64,000 nucleotides of DNA from Gemmobacter nectariphilus (GCA_020721445.1 DYMU01000006.1:62001-126000); one strand, 5' to 3'; shown: positions 7,317 through 16,803, counted from the stretch's first letter. Notes: generated by a model from the sequence alone, not told the origin. Translations and numbers: made by a program.

Positions 7317-8282
7317 TTAATGTGCGGCCTTGCGGCCCGCAACCTGTGCCCACAACGGTGCCACGATGCGCGTGACCAGCGGGATCAGCACCATCCCCAG
7401 CGCCAGACCGAACACCCCGTCCATCGCCGCCTTGGCAAGCCATTCAACCGCGCCCGGCGCCTGAGGCACCATCTGCCCGGCCAGCACCGCAAGGTCGTGG
7501 ATGTGATGGCCCAGCCAGCCAAAACCCAGCACCTCCATGCCGTGAATGACGATCGACCCGCCCACCCACAGCATCGCCAGCGTGCCGACGGTGGACAAAA
7601 GCGACAGCAGCTTCGGCATCCCCACCACCAGCCCGCGCCCGATGGCACGGCCGATGCCGGTGCCGCCCGCCGCCATGTGCAGCCCGATGTCATCCATCTT
7701 CACGATCAGCGCCACCGCACCGTAAACCGCGATCGTGATCATCAGGCCCACCACGGCCAGCGTCACCGCCTCGATCCAGACCGTGCCTTGCGGAATGGCG
7801 GCAAGCGCGATGGTCATGATCTCGGCCGACAGGATGAAATCGGTCTTGATCGCGCCGGCCACCTTTTGCTCTTCCAGATGCGTCGCCTCGCCGGTTGCAA
7901 AATCGGCCTCGATCACCGGATCGGCATGGGGAAACAGTGCATGGGCCACCTTTTCCGCGCCTTCAAAGCACAGATAGGCACCGCCCAGCATCAGCAGGGG
8001 CGTAATCGCCTGCGGCAAAAACGCATCCAGCGCCAGCAGGGCGGGCAGCAAGATCACCAGCTTGTTGCGCACCGACCCCAGCGCAATGCGCCAGATGATC
8101 GGCAATTCGCGGGCCGCCGAAAAGCCGGTGACATATTTCGGCGTCACTGCGGCATCGTCGATCACCACGCCTGCGGCCTTGCTGCCTGCCTTGGCCGCCG
8201 CCGCCGCGATATCATCAACCGAACTGGCAGCCACCTTGGCAATCGCCGCCACGTCATCCAGCAAAGCCAGCAAACCGCTCAT
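7317..8282 (-). CDS. DUF808 (YedI-type) inner membrane protein
   Basis: A 321-aa polytopic membrane protein. It opens MSGLLALLDDVAAIAKVAA and contains the family hallmarks LLDD, VDDIAAAAAK and ARELPIIWRIALGS. About six to eight hydrophobic segments follow, for example LVILLPALLALDAFLP and LMLGGAYLCFEGAEKV. The frame is open 10 codons further upstream, but ATG 8282 aligns with the start of E. coli YedI as I recall it and is preferred. No function is established for the family. The gene is convergent with the Rrf2 gene and apparently monocistronic. Confidence 0.88.
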   Translation of the reverse strand: MSGLLALLDDVAAIAKVAASSVDDIAAAAAKAGSKAAGVVIDDAAVTPKYVTGFSAARELPIIWRIALGSVRNKLVILLPALLALDAFLPQAITPLLMLGGAYLCFEGAEKVAHALFPHADPVIEADFATGEATHLEEQKVAGAIKTDFILSAEIMTIALAAIPQGTVWIEAVTLAVVGLMITIAVYGAVALIVKMDDIGLHMAAGGTGIGRAIGRGLVVGMPKLLSLLSTVGTLAMLWVGGSIVIHGMEVLGFGWLGHHIHDLAVLAGQMVPQAPGAVEWLAKAAMDGVFGLALGMVLIPLVTRIVAPLWAQVAGRKAAH

Positions 8283-8454
8283 GCACGCCACTCCATTCCT
8301 TATCTGCCGCATCTAGCCTGCCAAATCGCCAAAGGCAAAGCCCGTCTGACGCAAGCCGCTTCTCTTGGGCGTGTCTATCCTTTATCCATTCCCGCATCAG
8401 GCCCGATGGGCCAATGGTGCCAGGGGGCAGACCGCCCCGCCTTGGAGAGCGTGC

Positions 8455-8598
8455 ATGACCGACAAGATTGCCCTTTCCCTTGGCGTCGTGATCGTCGCCG
8501 CCATTCTGGCCGATATCCTTGGCAACGGCGGGCAGGCGATGCTGTTCTTGCTGACCAAGCTTGATTTCTTGCTGGAATGGTTGGCGTTCTGGCGCTGA
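8455..8598 (+). CDS. 47-aa single-TM membrane peptide upstream of gap
   Basis: A 47-aa ORF, MTDKIALSLG followed by the hydrophobic stretch VVIVAAILADIL, then a second hydrophobic part ending LEWLAFWR. ATG 8455 has an SD-like GGAGAG about 7 nt upstream. It ends 88 bp before gap on the same strand. Its coding look comes from a coherent short membrane-helix pattern with charged ends and a good RBS. I do not recognise a named family; similar tiny ORFs occur in Rhodobacterales genomes. Confidence 0.7.
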   Translation: MTDKIALSLGVVIVAAILADILGNGGQAMLFLLTKLDFLLEWLAFWR

Positions 8599-8686
8599 TC
8601 GGTACAAACTTGCGTTGCGTTTCAGGGCGATCCGGGCTTGTTGACGCGCAACGCGACCATCGAGTCGCTGTGCAAGGGAGTTTGCC

Positions 8687-9688
8687 ATGACAGTCAAGGT
8701 CGCCATCAACGGTTTCGGGCGCATCGGGCGCAATGTGTTGCGCGCCATCATTGAATCGGGGCGCACCGATATAGAGGTTGTTGCCATCAACGATCTTGGC
8801 CCGGTGGAAACCAACGCGCATCTCTTGCGCTTTGACAGCGTTCATGGCCGCTTTCCCGGTGTGGTGACCACGCGCGACGACTGGATCGACGCCGGCCGTG
8901 GCAAGGTCCGCGTCACCGCCCTGCGCAATCCGGCTGACCTTCCGTGGTCGGATGTGGACATCGTGATGGAATGCACCGGCATCTTCACCAGCAAGGAAAA
9001 GTGTCAGGCGCATCTGGAAAACGGCGCCAAGCGCGTGCTGATTTCCGCCCCCGGCGAAAATGCCGACAAGACCATCGTGTTCGGCGTGAACCATGACACG
9101 CTGACCGCCGATGACCTGATCGTGTCAAACGCCTCGTGCACCACCAACTGCCTGTCGCCGGTGGCTTATGTGCTGAACGAGGTGATCGGCATCGAACGCG
9201 GCATGATGACCACGATCCACAGCTATACCGGCGACCAGCCCACGCTGGATACCATGCACAAGGATCTGTATCGCGGGCGTGCTGCGGCCTTGTCGATGAT
9301 CCCGACCAGCACCGGCGCTGCCAAGGCCGTGGGTCTGGTGCTGCCCGCGCTGAAGGGCAAGCTGGATGGGTTTGCCATCCGCGTGCCGACGCCGAACGTC
9401 TCTGTCGTGGACCTGAAGTTCATCGCCAAGCGCGAAACATCCGTGGCCGAGATCAATGCCGCCATCAAAGCGGCCGCCGATGGCAAGCTGAAGGGCATCC
9501 TTGGCTATACCGAGTTCAAGAATGTCTCGATGGACTTCAACCACGATCCGCATTCGTCGGTGTTCCACATGGACCAGACCAAGGTGATGGACGGCACGCT
9601 GTGTTCGGTGCTGTCGTGGTATGACAACGAATGGGGCTTTTCCAACCGGATGGCCGACACGGCTGTGGCAATGGGCAAGCTGATCTGA
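8687..9688 (+). CDS. gap: glyceraldehyde-3-phosphate dehydrogenase, type I
   Basis: This NAD(P)-dependent enzyme converts glyceraldehyde-3-phosphate to 1,3-bisphosphoglycerate in glycolysis. The 333-aa length is typical. The Rossmann motif [10 protein letters not shown] is at residues 5-14, the catalytic Cys151 lies in SNASCTTNC, and the C-terminal [15 protein letters not shown] is canonical. ATG 8687 is preceded by AAGGGAG. A strong terminator follows the stop, so gap is expressed independently of the antiporter gene downstream. In the cofactor loop the Asp of VAINDL suggests NAD preference, which is inferred. Confidence 0.98.
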   Translation: MTVKVAINGFGRIGRNVLRAIIESGRTDIEVVAINDLGPVETNAHLLRFDSVHGRFPGVVTTRDDWIDAGRGKVRVTALRNPADLPWSDVDIVMECTGIFTSKEKCQAHLENGAKRVLISAPGENADKTIVFGVNHDTLTADDLIVSNASCTTNCLSPVAYVLNEVIGIERGMMTTIHSYTGDQPTLDTMHKDLYRGRAAALSMIPTSTGAAKAVGLVLPALKGKLDGFAIRVPTPNVSVVDLKFIAKRETSVAEINAAIKAAADGKLKGILGYTEFKNVSMDFNHDPHSSVFHMDQTKVMDGTLCSVLSWYDNEWGFSNRMADTAVAMGKLI

Positions 9689-9713
9689 TCACGTCTTTTT
9701 GCCGCGTTGTTTC

Positions 9714-9750
9714 GGGCCGGTCGCTATTTGTGACCGGCCCTTTCTTTTTG
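9714..9750 (+). terminator. rho-independent terminator of gap
   Basis: GGGCCGGTC (9714-9722) pairs with GACCGGCCC (9732-9740) over a 9-nt loop and is followed by TTTCTTTTTG. Confidence 0.93.
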
Positions 9751-9779
9751 TTTCCGGCCAAAGGAATTAGCATCGGCCC

Positions 9780-12338
9780 ATGGACCTTATCGCCCTGATT
9801 GCCATCCTGTCGGCCCTGTTTGTGGTCATCGCCCTGTCCGAGCCGCTTGGCGCCCGGTTGCGGCTGCCGGTCACGGTAATTCTGGCCACCGTGGGCATCG
9901 CCATTGGTGCCGGTGCCGCCTGGTTCTGGCAGACCGAGATGACGGATGCGCTGAACCCGGTGGCGCAGGTGATCCTGAACCTGCCGATCAACTCAAATCT
10001 CTTCCTTTACGTCTTCCTGCCGGTGCTGATCTTTCAGGTCTCGCTGACGCTGAACCTGCGGCGGCTTTTGGATGACTGGGTGCCGGTGCTGGTGCTGGCG
10101 GTGATTGCGGTGGTGGTGGCGACCTTCGTCATCGGCCTCGCGTTGAAACCCTTCACCACCCTGCCGCTGATCGCCTGCTTGCTGATCGGGGCGATTGTCT
10201 CGACCACCGACCCGTCTGCCGTGGTCAGCATCTTTCGCGCAACCCCTGCCCCGCAACGGCTGGCCCGCATCGTCGAGGGTGAAAGCCTGCTGAACGACGC
10301 CGCCGCCATTGCGCTGTTTTCGGTGTTTCTGACCGCCGTCGCCGCGCGGGAGGCCGAGCCCGACATTGCCGCCGCCCTGCTGCGCCTGCCCTGGCTGATT
10401 GTGGCGGGGGCCGTGGTGGGCTGGGTCGGGGGCCGTCTGGCGGTGCGGCTGATGGGCTGGATGAACCCCTGGCCGCTGGCGCAGGTCTCGGTCAGCTTTG
10501 CCACGCCGTTCATCACCTTCCTGACGGCCGATCAGGTGGTGGGGGCCTCGGGCGTGGTGGCGGTGGTGGTCGCCGGCATGACGGTGAACTTTCTGTCGCC
10601 GGGCCGGATCTCGCCGGCCGCCCTGTCGCAATTGCGCGATGCCTGGGCGCTGATCGCCTATTGGGCGGGGGGGCTTATCTTCGTGCTGGCAGCACTTTTG
10701 GTGCCGCGCATCCTGCAATATCTGCGCCCCAATGACGTGGCCCTGATCGGTGTCACGGTGATTGCGGCCTTTGTGGCGCGGGCGATTGTCCTTTACGGCC
10801 TGCTGCCCCTGCTGACCGCCGCCCGCCTGTCGCCAAAGGTCAGCGCGCCCTATCGCATTGCCATTCTGTGGGGTGGATTGCGTGGCGCGGTGACGCTGGC
10901 GCTGGCGCTGGCCGTCACCGAAAACCCGGCGATCTTTGTCGAAACCAAGCGGCAGGTCGGCATCATCGCCACCGGCTTTGTGCTGTTCACGCTGCTGGTG
11001 CAGGGCACCAGCTTGCGCGCGATGATCGCCTGGCTGGGGCTGGACCGGCTGTCGCCGCTGGACCGGGCGCTGTCGGAACAGGTGGTGGCGGTGTCGTTGC
11101 AAGAGGTGCGCGAAACCGTGGCCGAGACCACGCGCCAGTTGGACCTGACCCCCGCCATCGTCAGGGATGAGGCCGTGCGCTTTGGCGAACGGCTGAATGC
11201 TGCGGTCGACCGCGCCGACGAGGCCCGCGACATTCTGGACAAGGACCGCGTCACGCTGGGCCTTGTCGCGCTTGCAGGGCATGAACGCGACCTGATCCTG
11301 GAGGCGTTTCAGGAAAACCTGATGACCGCCCGGCTGGCCGACCAGATGCTGGCCGATGCCGACCGCCTGATCGAGGCCACCCGCACCGAAGGCCGCTCGG
11401 GCTATCGCGCACAGGCGCGCCGGGCGCTGATGCCGGGCCGGGCGATGCGGGCGGCCGAATGGCTGCACAACCGGTTTCGCCGGAAATCCCCGCTGGAACG
11501 CATCACCGAAGACCGCTTTGAGATGCTGGTGGCGCAGCGCCAGATGTTGCGGGCACTGACCGGCTTTGTCGAAAGCCGCATCCTGCGCATCCATGGCCGT
11601 CGGGTGGCGGGGCTGTTGCATGACCTGATCAAGCGCCGGGTCGAGGACGCCACGCATGAATTGGAGGGCCTGCGCACCCAGTTTCCCGGATATGCCGAAC
11701 GGCTGGAACGCCGTCTGATCCGCCGCCTTGTGTTGCAACGCGAAGAAGCCGAATATGACCAGATGACCGCCGATGGCCTGATCGGCCCGGAACTGCGGAT
11801 GTCCCTGCGCGAGCAGACCGCCGCCGAGCGCGCCGCCCTTGCCCGCCGCCCCCGGCTGGACCTGCGGTTGCAGCGGTCCGATATCGTGCGCGGCTTTCCG
11901 CTGTTTTCCGATCTGGACCCGGCGTCGCTTGCGCAATTGTCGGCGCAGATGAAGACCGTCTATGCCAAACCGGGCGACGTTCTGATGCGCAAGGAAGACC
12001 GCCCCGACCGGGTCTGGTTTGTCGCCTCGGGCGCGGTCGAGCTGGAACAGGCCGGCAGCCGGGTCATGTTGGGACGCGGCGAGATGTTCGGGCAATTGTC
12101 GCTGCTGTTGCGCCGGCCGCGACGGGCGCGGGTCACGGCCATCAGCCACACCACCTTGCTGACGCTGGAAGAGGCGCGCTTTCTGGCCCTGCTGCGACAG
12201 GCCCCGCAATTGTGCAGCGCGGTCAAGGCCAGTGCCGAAAAGCGCGGCGTGGCGCTGGACCCGGCATTGCTGGCACAAGTGACCGCGGAGGCAGGGGCAC
12301 CCGGACGCGGCACAGGCTTGCTGCGGGCGTTGAAATAG
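9780..12338 (+). CDS. CPA1/NhaP-type Na+(K+)/H+ antiporter with C-terminal cyclic-nucleotide-binding domain
   Basis: An 852-aa protein. The first ~420 residues form a 12-13 helix antiporter core, with the substrate-site region GAIVSTTDPSAVVSIF and the conserved ND pair in GESLLNDAAAIALF. A long charged cytosolic region follows (residues ~420-690). The tail, residues ~700-810, is a cNMP-binding/Crp-like fold (GFPLFSDLD, KPGDVLMRKED, GEMFGQLSLLLRRPRRARV). It resembles SOS1-like antiporters. Proton-coupled cation export at the inner membrane is the expected role, with the tail sensing a nucleotide or another ligand. ATG 9780 has AAGGA upstream. It lies between gap (own terminator) and convergent coaD, probably monocistronic. 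Confidence 0.9.
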   Translation: MDLIALIAILSALFVVIALSEPLGARLRLPVTVILATVGIAIGAGAAWFWQTEMTDALNPVAQVILNLPINSNLFLYVFLPVLIFQVSLTLNLRRLLDDWVPVLVLAVIAVVVATFVIGLALKPFTTLPLIACLLIGAIVSTTDPSAVVSIFRATPAPQRLARIVEGESLLNDAAAIALFSVFLTAVAAREAEPDIAAALLRLPWLIVAGAVVGWVGGRLAVRLMGWMNPWPLAQVSVSFATPFITFLTADQVVGASGVVAVVVAGMTVNFLSPGRISPAALSQLRDAWALIAYWAGGLIFVLAALLVPRILQYLRPNDVALIGVTVIAAFVARAIVLYGLLPLLTAARLSPKVSAPYRIAILWGGLRGAVTLALALAVTENPAIFVETKRQVGIIATGFVLFTLLVQGTSLRAMIAWLGLDRLSPLDRALSEQVVAVSLQEVRETVAETTRQLDLTPAIVRDEAVRFGERLNAAVDRADEARDILDKDRVTLGLVALAGHERDLILEAFQENLMTARLADQMLADADRLIEATRTEGRSGYRAQARRALMPGRAMRAAEWLHNRFRRKSPLERITEDRFEMLVAQRQMLRALTGFVESRILRIHGRRVAGLLHDLIKRRVEDATHELEGLRTQFPGYAERLERRLIRRLVLQREEAEYDQMTADGLIGPELRMSLREQTAAERAALARRPRLDLRLQRSDIVRGFPLFSDLDPASLAQLSAQMKTVYAKPGDVLMRKEDRPDRVWFVASGAVELEQAGSRVMLGRGEMFGQLSLLLRRPRRARVTAISHTTLLTLEEARFLALLRQAPQLCSAVKASAEKRGVALDPALLAQVTAEAGAPGRGTGLLRALK

Positions 12339-12370
12339 CGCCGCATCCGCCATCAAACCCCGTGCCGACC

Positions 12371-12871
12371 TTATGCCATCCCGGCATAGCGGCTGCGCAG
12401 CGCCCGGGCGACCGGCGGTGTCACGAAATGCGACACGTCCCCGCCAAGCCGGGCGATTTCCTTGACCAGTTTCGACGCGATCGCCTGCCGCTTGACATCG
12501 GCCATCAGGAACACCGTCTCGATGCTGGCGTCCAGCGCCCGGTTCATGCCAACCATCTGAAACTCATACTCAAAATCGGCCACCGCGCGCAGGCCACGCA
12601 CGATGATGCTGGCCCCGACATCGCGGGCACAGTCGATCAACAGGTTTTCAAACGGGTGCACGATGATTTCGCCCCCGGTTTTCGCGGCGATGGCGGCACA
12701 TTCGGCCTCGACCATCGCCACCCGCTCTTCCAGATTGAACAGCGGCCCCTTGTCACGGTTGATGGCCACCCCGATCACCAGACGATCCACCAGCGCCATC
12801 GCGCGCCCGATGATATCGACATGACCCAGCGTGACGGGATCAAAGGTGCCGGGATAAAGGCCGATGCGCAT
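12371..12871 (-). CDS. coaD: phosphopantetheine adenylyltransferase
   Basis: CoaD transfers AMP from ATP to 4'-phosphopantetheine, the penultimate step of coenzyme A synthesis. The protein is 166 aa, typical for the family. It opens MRIGLYPGTFDPVTLGHVDII with the nucleotidyltransferase T-x-G-H at residues 14-17, and ends with the family segment ASKLVKEIARLGGDV. The frame is open for 39 more codons upstream, but ATG 12871 matches the conserved N-terminus. It converges with the antiporter gene and stands alone. Confidence 0.96.
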   Translation of the reverse strand: MRIGLYPGTFDPVTLGHVDIIGRAMALVDRLVIGVAINRDKGPLFNLEERVAMVEAECAAIAAKTGGEIIVHPFENLLIDCARDVGASIIVRGLRAVADFEYEFQMVGMNRALDASIETVFLMADVKRQAIASKLVKEIARLGGDVSHFVTPPVARALRSRYAGMA

Positions 12872-13030
12872 GGGGATCTCCCGCGTTAAGTGACGGCCGA
12901 ACGCAACAATAGTGCGCGCCCGGATGCAAGCCCGAATGTGCCGCAGTGCAGCAAAAGTTTCGCCCGGACACACGCACCCGTCGCGCAACCGCGCAGGAAG
13001 GATGCCTGTCAGACCATGGCAGGCACCGGG

Positions 13031-13465
13031 TCAGAAACCCTTGATCATGCCTTCCAGCGCCACGTTTTCCATCGACAGTTGCGACAGACGGGCCTTGACC
13101 ACATCGCCCAGAGAGATCAGGCCCACCATCCGGTCGCCTTCAACCACCGGCATGTGACGAAACCGCCCGACTGTCATCCGCTCCAGCACCGCGTCTGATC
13201 GGTCCGACCTTGTGCAGGTCTGCACCGGGTGGGTCATCACCGCCTCGACCGGGGCAATCAGGCAGACCGTGCCGTTGCGCGCGACCTCCTTGACGATGTC
13301 ACGTTCGGACACGATGCCCAGAATGGTCTTGCCGTCGTTCGACACCACCACCGTGCCGATCTTGCGCGAGGCAAGGATTTCCGCGACATGGCTGACCTCG
13401 GTGCCGGTGGCCACGGTGACCACGCCATCATCGGCTTTCGATTTCAGGATTTGACTGACCAGCAT
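13031..13465 (-). CDS. CBS-domain pair protein
   Basis: A 144-aa cytosolic protein made almost entirely of two CBS repeats, residues ~10-65 (SHVAEILASRKIGTVVV) and ~75-130 (DAVLERMTVGRFRHMPVV). Such stand-alone Bateman modules bind adenine nucleotides. The start at 13465 is chosen over an upstream in-frame ATG because GGAGGATC lies just ahead of it and it begins at the conserved MLVSQIL. It lies between coaD and a LysR gene with no clear operon partner, so its target is unknown. Confidence 0.88.
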   Translation of the reverse strand: MLVSQILKSKADDGVVTVATGTEVSHVAEILASRKIGTVVVSNDGKTILGIVSERDIVKEVARNGTVCLIAPVEAVMTHPVQTCTRSDRSDAVLERMTVGRFRHMPVVEGDRMVGLISLGDVVKARLSQLSMENVALEGMIKGF

Positions 13466-13517
13466 ACCGATCCTCCCCATAAGCATGGGGTCAGGGTCCG
13501 CCCCCTGCGACATCCTG

Positions 13518-14411
13518 TCAAGTCAAAGCTTCCAGCCGTTGCACCTCGCGCCGGATCCCTTGCGCCAGCAGCCCGGCAAAGCGGTTCAGCCGGGCCGAGC
13601 GGGCATCGCCTTCGTGGCGGATCAGCCAGAAGGCGCGGGTCAGGCCAAGGGCCGCGGGCAGCAGCTTGACCAGTTCAGGCGCAAAAGGCAGCGCAAAGTC
13701 ATGCACCACGCCCACCCCGGCCCCGGCGCGCAAAAGCTGCAACTGCACCGAAACCGAGTTTGACGCCATCGGCGGTGCCCCTGCCCCCAGCCCGCTCAGA
13801 TAATCCAGTTCCCTGTCAAAGATCATGTCGGCGATGTAGCCAACCACCCGATGCGCGGCCAGATCGGCCAGCGCGTGCAAGGGCGGCGCTTTGGCCAGAT
13901 AATCGGGGTGTGCTGCCAGATGCAGGCGGTAATCGGTCAGCTTTTGCACCGTCAACCGCCCGGCCTGCGGACGGCTGACGCCAATCGCCATATCCGCCTC
14001 GCGCTTGGACAGGTTGAACACCCGCGGCAGCGCCACGATCTGCACCTCCAGCCCCGGATTTTCGTCGCAGATCGCACAGATCACCTGCGGCAGGACATAA
14101 TTGGCGCAGCCATCCGGCGCGCCCAGCCGGATCTGCCCCGAAAGCCCGGCGCCCTTGCCGCCGGTCAGCACCTCTTGCGCACCCGACAGCGCCGCCTCGG
14201 CGGCTTCGGCATGCGGGATCAGGGCAGCGCCTTCCTCGGTCAGGGCATAGCCTTGCGGCGATTTCAGGAACAATCGCGCGCCGGTCGCATCTTCCAGCCG
14301 CCCGATGCGCCGCCCCACCGTGGCCGGGTCAAGCCCCAGCCGCTTGCCCGCGCCAGACAGGCTTTCGCTGCGCGCCACCGCCAGAAAGATGCGCAGATCA
14401 TCCCATTCCAT
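13518..14411 (-). CDS. LysR-family regulator, divergent from mmsA
   Basis: A 297-aa LysR-type regulator. The N-terminal winged helix (MEWDDLRIFLAVARSESLSGAGKRLGLDPATVGRRIGRLE in outline) is followed by a LysR substrate-binding domain from ~residue 90. ATG 14411 aligns with the usual LysR start; the frame is open 24 codons further upstream, into the mmsA promoter. The divergent pairing with methylmalonate-semialdehyde dehydrogenase suggests it controls valine/propionate or inositol catabolism from the shared 94-bp region. Confidence 0.9.
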   Translation of the reverse strand: MEWDDLRIFLAVARSESLSGAGKRLGLDPATVGRRIGRLEDATGARLFLKSPQGYALTEEGAALIPHAEAAEAALSGAQEVLTGGKGAGLSGQIRLGAPDGCANYVLPQVICAICDENPGLEVQIVALPRVFNLSKREADMAIGVSRPQAGRLTVQKLTDYRLHLAAHPDYLAKAPPLHALADLAAHRVVGYIADMIFDRELDYLSGLGAGAPPMASNSVSVQLQLLRAGAGVGVVHDFALPFAPELVKLLPAALGLTRAFWLIRHEGDARSARLNRFAGLLAQGIRREVQRLEALT

Positions 14412-14505
14412 ACCCTTGCAATCCTGCAAAACCCTTTTGGGATATTGCCGCTTTATCGCGCAAATCTGCAAGGCTATTGTCATGAAAACCTGTAGGGAGG
14501 CTGCG
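14412..14505. promoter_or_regulatory. LysR/mmsA divergent control region
   Basis: TTGCA-ATCC-TGCAA at 14416-14429 is a perfect inverted repeat containing the T-N11-A spacing of LysR boxes. A further TGCAA half-site lies at 14467-14471. The mmsA Shine-Dalgarno AGGGAGG is at 14494-14500. The operator role is inferred. Confidence 0.5.
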
Positions 14506-16005
14506 ATGAAAGAAATCGGTCACTGGATCAACGGCAAGCATGTTGCGGGCACCTCGGGCCGCATGGCCGATGTGTTCAACCCCGCGACGGGCGAGGTGCA
14601 GGCGCGCGTCGCGCTTGCCAGCAAGGCCGAGCTGGACGCCGCCACCGCCGACGCCGCCCGCGCGCAGGTCAAATGGGGCGCCACCAACCCACAGCGCCGC
14701 GCGCGGGTGATGATGAAGTTCGTGGACCTTTTGAACCGCGACATGGACAAGCTGGCCGAGGTGCTGTCATCGGAACATGGCAAGACCCTGCCGGATGCCA
14801 AGGGCGACATCCAGCGCGGGCTTGAGGTGATCGAGTTCTGCATCGGTGCGCCGCATCTGCTGAAGGGTGAATTTACCGACAGCGCGGGCCCCGGCATCGA
14901 CATGTATTCCATGCGCCAACCCATTGGCGTGGCAGCCGGAATTACCCCGTTCAACTTTCCCGCCATGATCCCGTTGTGGAAGATGGGCCCGGCCCTTGCC
15001 TGCGGCAATGCCTTCATTCTGAAGCCGTCGGAACGTGACCCGTCAGTGCCGATGATGCTGGCCGCCCTGATGCAAGAGGCAGGGCTTCCCGATGGCGTCT
15101 TGCAGGTCATCAACGGCGACAAGGAAGCGGTGGATGCGATCCTTGACAACCCCGAAATCGCCGGCATCGGTTTCGTCGGATCGACCCCGATTGCCGAATA
15201 CATCTATGGTCGCGGTTGTGCCAACGGCAAGCGGGTGCAATGCTTTGGCGGTGCCAAGAACCACATGATCATCATGCCCGACGCCGATCTTGATCAGGCG
15301 GCGGATGCGCTGATCGGTGCGGGCTATGGTGCTGCGGGCGAGCGTTGCATGGCGATTTCGGTTGCCGTGCCGGTGGGCGATGAAACCGCCGACCGGCTGA
15401 TCGAAAAGCTGATCCCGCGGATCGAAAAGCTGAAGGTCGGCCCCTACACCTCGGGCAATGATGTCGACTATGGCCCGGTCGTCACCGCCGCCGCCAAGGC
15501 CAATATCCTGAAACTGGTAGAATCGGGTGTGGCGCAGGGCGCGACACTGGTGGTCGACGGCCGCAATTTCGCGCTGCAAGGCTATGAGGACGGCTTCTTT
15601 GTCGGCCCGCATCTGTTTGACCATGTCATGCCCGACATGGACATCTACCGCCGCGAGATTTTCGGCCCTGTCCTCTCGACCGTCCGCGCCAAGACCTATG
15701 AGGACGCTTTGAAGCTGGCGATGGATCACGAATACGGCAATGGCACCGCGATCTATACCCGCGACGGCGACACCGCGCGCGATTTTGCCAACCGGGTCAA
15801 TGTCGGCATGATCGGCATCAACGTGCCGATCCCGGTGCCGCTGGCTTACCATACCTTCGGCGGCTGGAAGAAGTCGTCCTTTGGTGATCTGAACCAGCAC
15901 GGGCCGGACTCGTTCCGCTTCTACACCCGCACCAAGACCATCACCGCCCGCTGGCCAAGCGGAATCAAGGAAGGCTCGGCCTTCAATTTCAAGCAGATGG
16001 ATTGA
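14506..16005 (+). CDS. mmsA: CoA-acylating methylmalonate-semialdehyde dehydrogenase
   Basis: MmsA oxidises methylmalonate or malonate semialdehyde to propionyl- or acetyl-CoA with NAD+ and CoA, in valine, thymine and inositol breakdown. The 499-aa length is exact for the family. The catalytic Cys281 lies in GERCMAISV; the NAD region shows GITPFNFPAMIPLW and FVGSTPIAEYIY; KNHMIIMPDAD is MMSDH-typical. ATG 14506 follows AGGGAGG, although the frame remains open for 67 codons upstream. A terminator follows, so it is a single-gene unit. Confidence 0.96.
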   Translation: MKEIGHWINGKHVAGTSGRMADVFNPATGEVQARVALASKAELDAATADAARAQVKWGATNPQRRARVMMKFVDLLNRDMDKLAEVLSSEHGKTLPDAKGDIQRGLEVIEFCIGAPHLLKGEFTDSAGPGIDMYSMRQPIGVAAGITPFNFPAMIPLWKMGPALACGNAFILKPSERDPSVPMMLAALMQEAGLPDGVLQVINGDKEAVDAILDNPEIAGIGFVGSTPIAEYIYGRGCANGKRVQCFGGAKNHMIIMPDADLDQAADALIGAGYGAAGERCMAISVAVPVGDETADRLIEKLIPRIEKLKVGPYTSGNDVDYGPVVTAAAKANILKLVESGVAQGATLVVDGRNFALQGYEDGFFVGPHLFDHVMPDMDIYRREIFGPVLSTVRAKTYEDALKLAMDHEYGNGTAIYTRDGDTARDFANRVNVGMIGINVPIPVPLAYHTFGGWKKSSFGDLNQHGPDSFRFYTRTKTITARWPSGIKEGSAFNFKQMD

Positions 16006-16033
16006 GGCTGCCGTCAAAGGCGCTAAACTAAGG

Positions 16034-16057
16034 CGTCCCGCAGTGCGGGACGTTTTT
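16034..16057 (+). terminator. rho-independent terminator of mmsA
   Basis: CGTCCCGC pairs with GCGGGACG over a three-base AGT loop, followed by TTTTT. Confidence 0.92.
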
Positions 16058-16074
16058 CATTTGGACAGGCCACG

Positions 16075-16716
16075 ATGGATTGGACCACCCCCCTCAATAC
16101 CACCGCAGCCCATCGCAGCCTGCTGGCGGCTTTGCCCGAGCGCACCGTGCCGCGGGGCAATGTGCTGTTCCAGCCCGGCGATCCGGCGCAGGGCTTTGTC
16201 GTGGTGATCTCGGGCCGGATCGAGGTTTATCTGACCGGGGCCTCGGGCCGCGAAATCCTGCTTTATGCGGTGGAACCCGGTCAATCCTGCGTGCAGACCA
16301 CACTGGGCCTGATGGGGGATGAACCCTATGCCGGTGAGGCGATCACCGCCACCGAGGCCCGCGTGGTGATGATCCCCAAACCGCTGTTTCAACGCCTGAT
16401 GAACGAAGACGCGGGCTTTCGCGCCTTTGTCTTCACCAGCTTTGCCCGCCGGATGCAGGACGTGACCCGCCTGTTGGAGCGGGTTGCCTTTGGTCGCATC
16501 GAAAGCCGTCTGGCGCTTGCGCTGCTGGATCTTGCCGAGGGCAACCTGGTCACCGCGACACAGGCCGAGCTGGCCGCCCGCATCGGATCGGCGCGCGAGG
16601 TGGTGACGCGGCGGCTGGATGCCTTTGCCCGTGCGGGCTGGGTGGCGACCGATCGTGGCACGGTTCGGCTGCTGGACCTGCCCGCCCTGCGTCAGGTTGC
16701 CGCACCCCTTGAGTGA
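16075..16716 (+). CDS. Crp/Fnr-family transcriptional regulator
   Basis: A 213-aa regulator. The N-terminal cNMP-binding-like beta roll (residues ~15-120; PRGNVLFQPGDPAQGFVVV) is followed by a dimer helix and a C-terminal winged helix (~145-200; TQAELAARIGSAREVVTRRL). It has one cysteine (Cys91), so it lacks the four-cysteine Fe-S cluster of FNR, and no heme ligand set is evident. ATG 16075 begins 17 bp after the mmsA terminator. It lies 87 bp upstream of the DUF2892 gene on the same strand and may regulate it. The ligand is unknown. Confidence 0.9.
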   Translation: MDWTTPLNTTAAHRSLLAALPERTVPRGNVLFQPGDPAQGFVVVISGRIEVYLTGASGREILLYAVEPGQSCVQTTLGLMGDEPYAGEAITATEARVVMIPKPLFQRLMNEDAGFRAFVFTSFARRMQDVTRLLERVAFGRIESRLALALLDLAEGNLVTATQAELAARIGSAREVVTRRLDAFARAGWVATDRGTVRLLDLPALRQVAAPLE

Positions 16717-16803
16717 TCAGGTCACAGACGCACCCTTTTTATAAGGATAGGGTCTTCTTGTCCTGGGGTCGTTCCGGCCCCGCATGACCTGAAAGGAAAC
16801 GCC

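Noticed and set aside
9993-12356. A 787-codon open frame on the minus strand opposite the antiporter
   Set aside because: Same codon-bias artefact: the product is Gln/His/Arg-rich with no domain, while the plus strand encodes helices and a cNMP domain with good start context.
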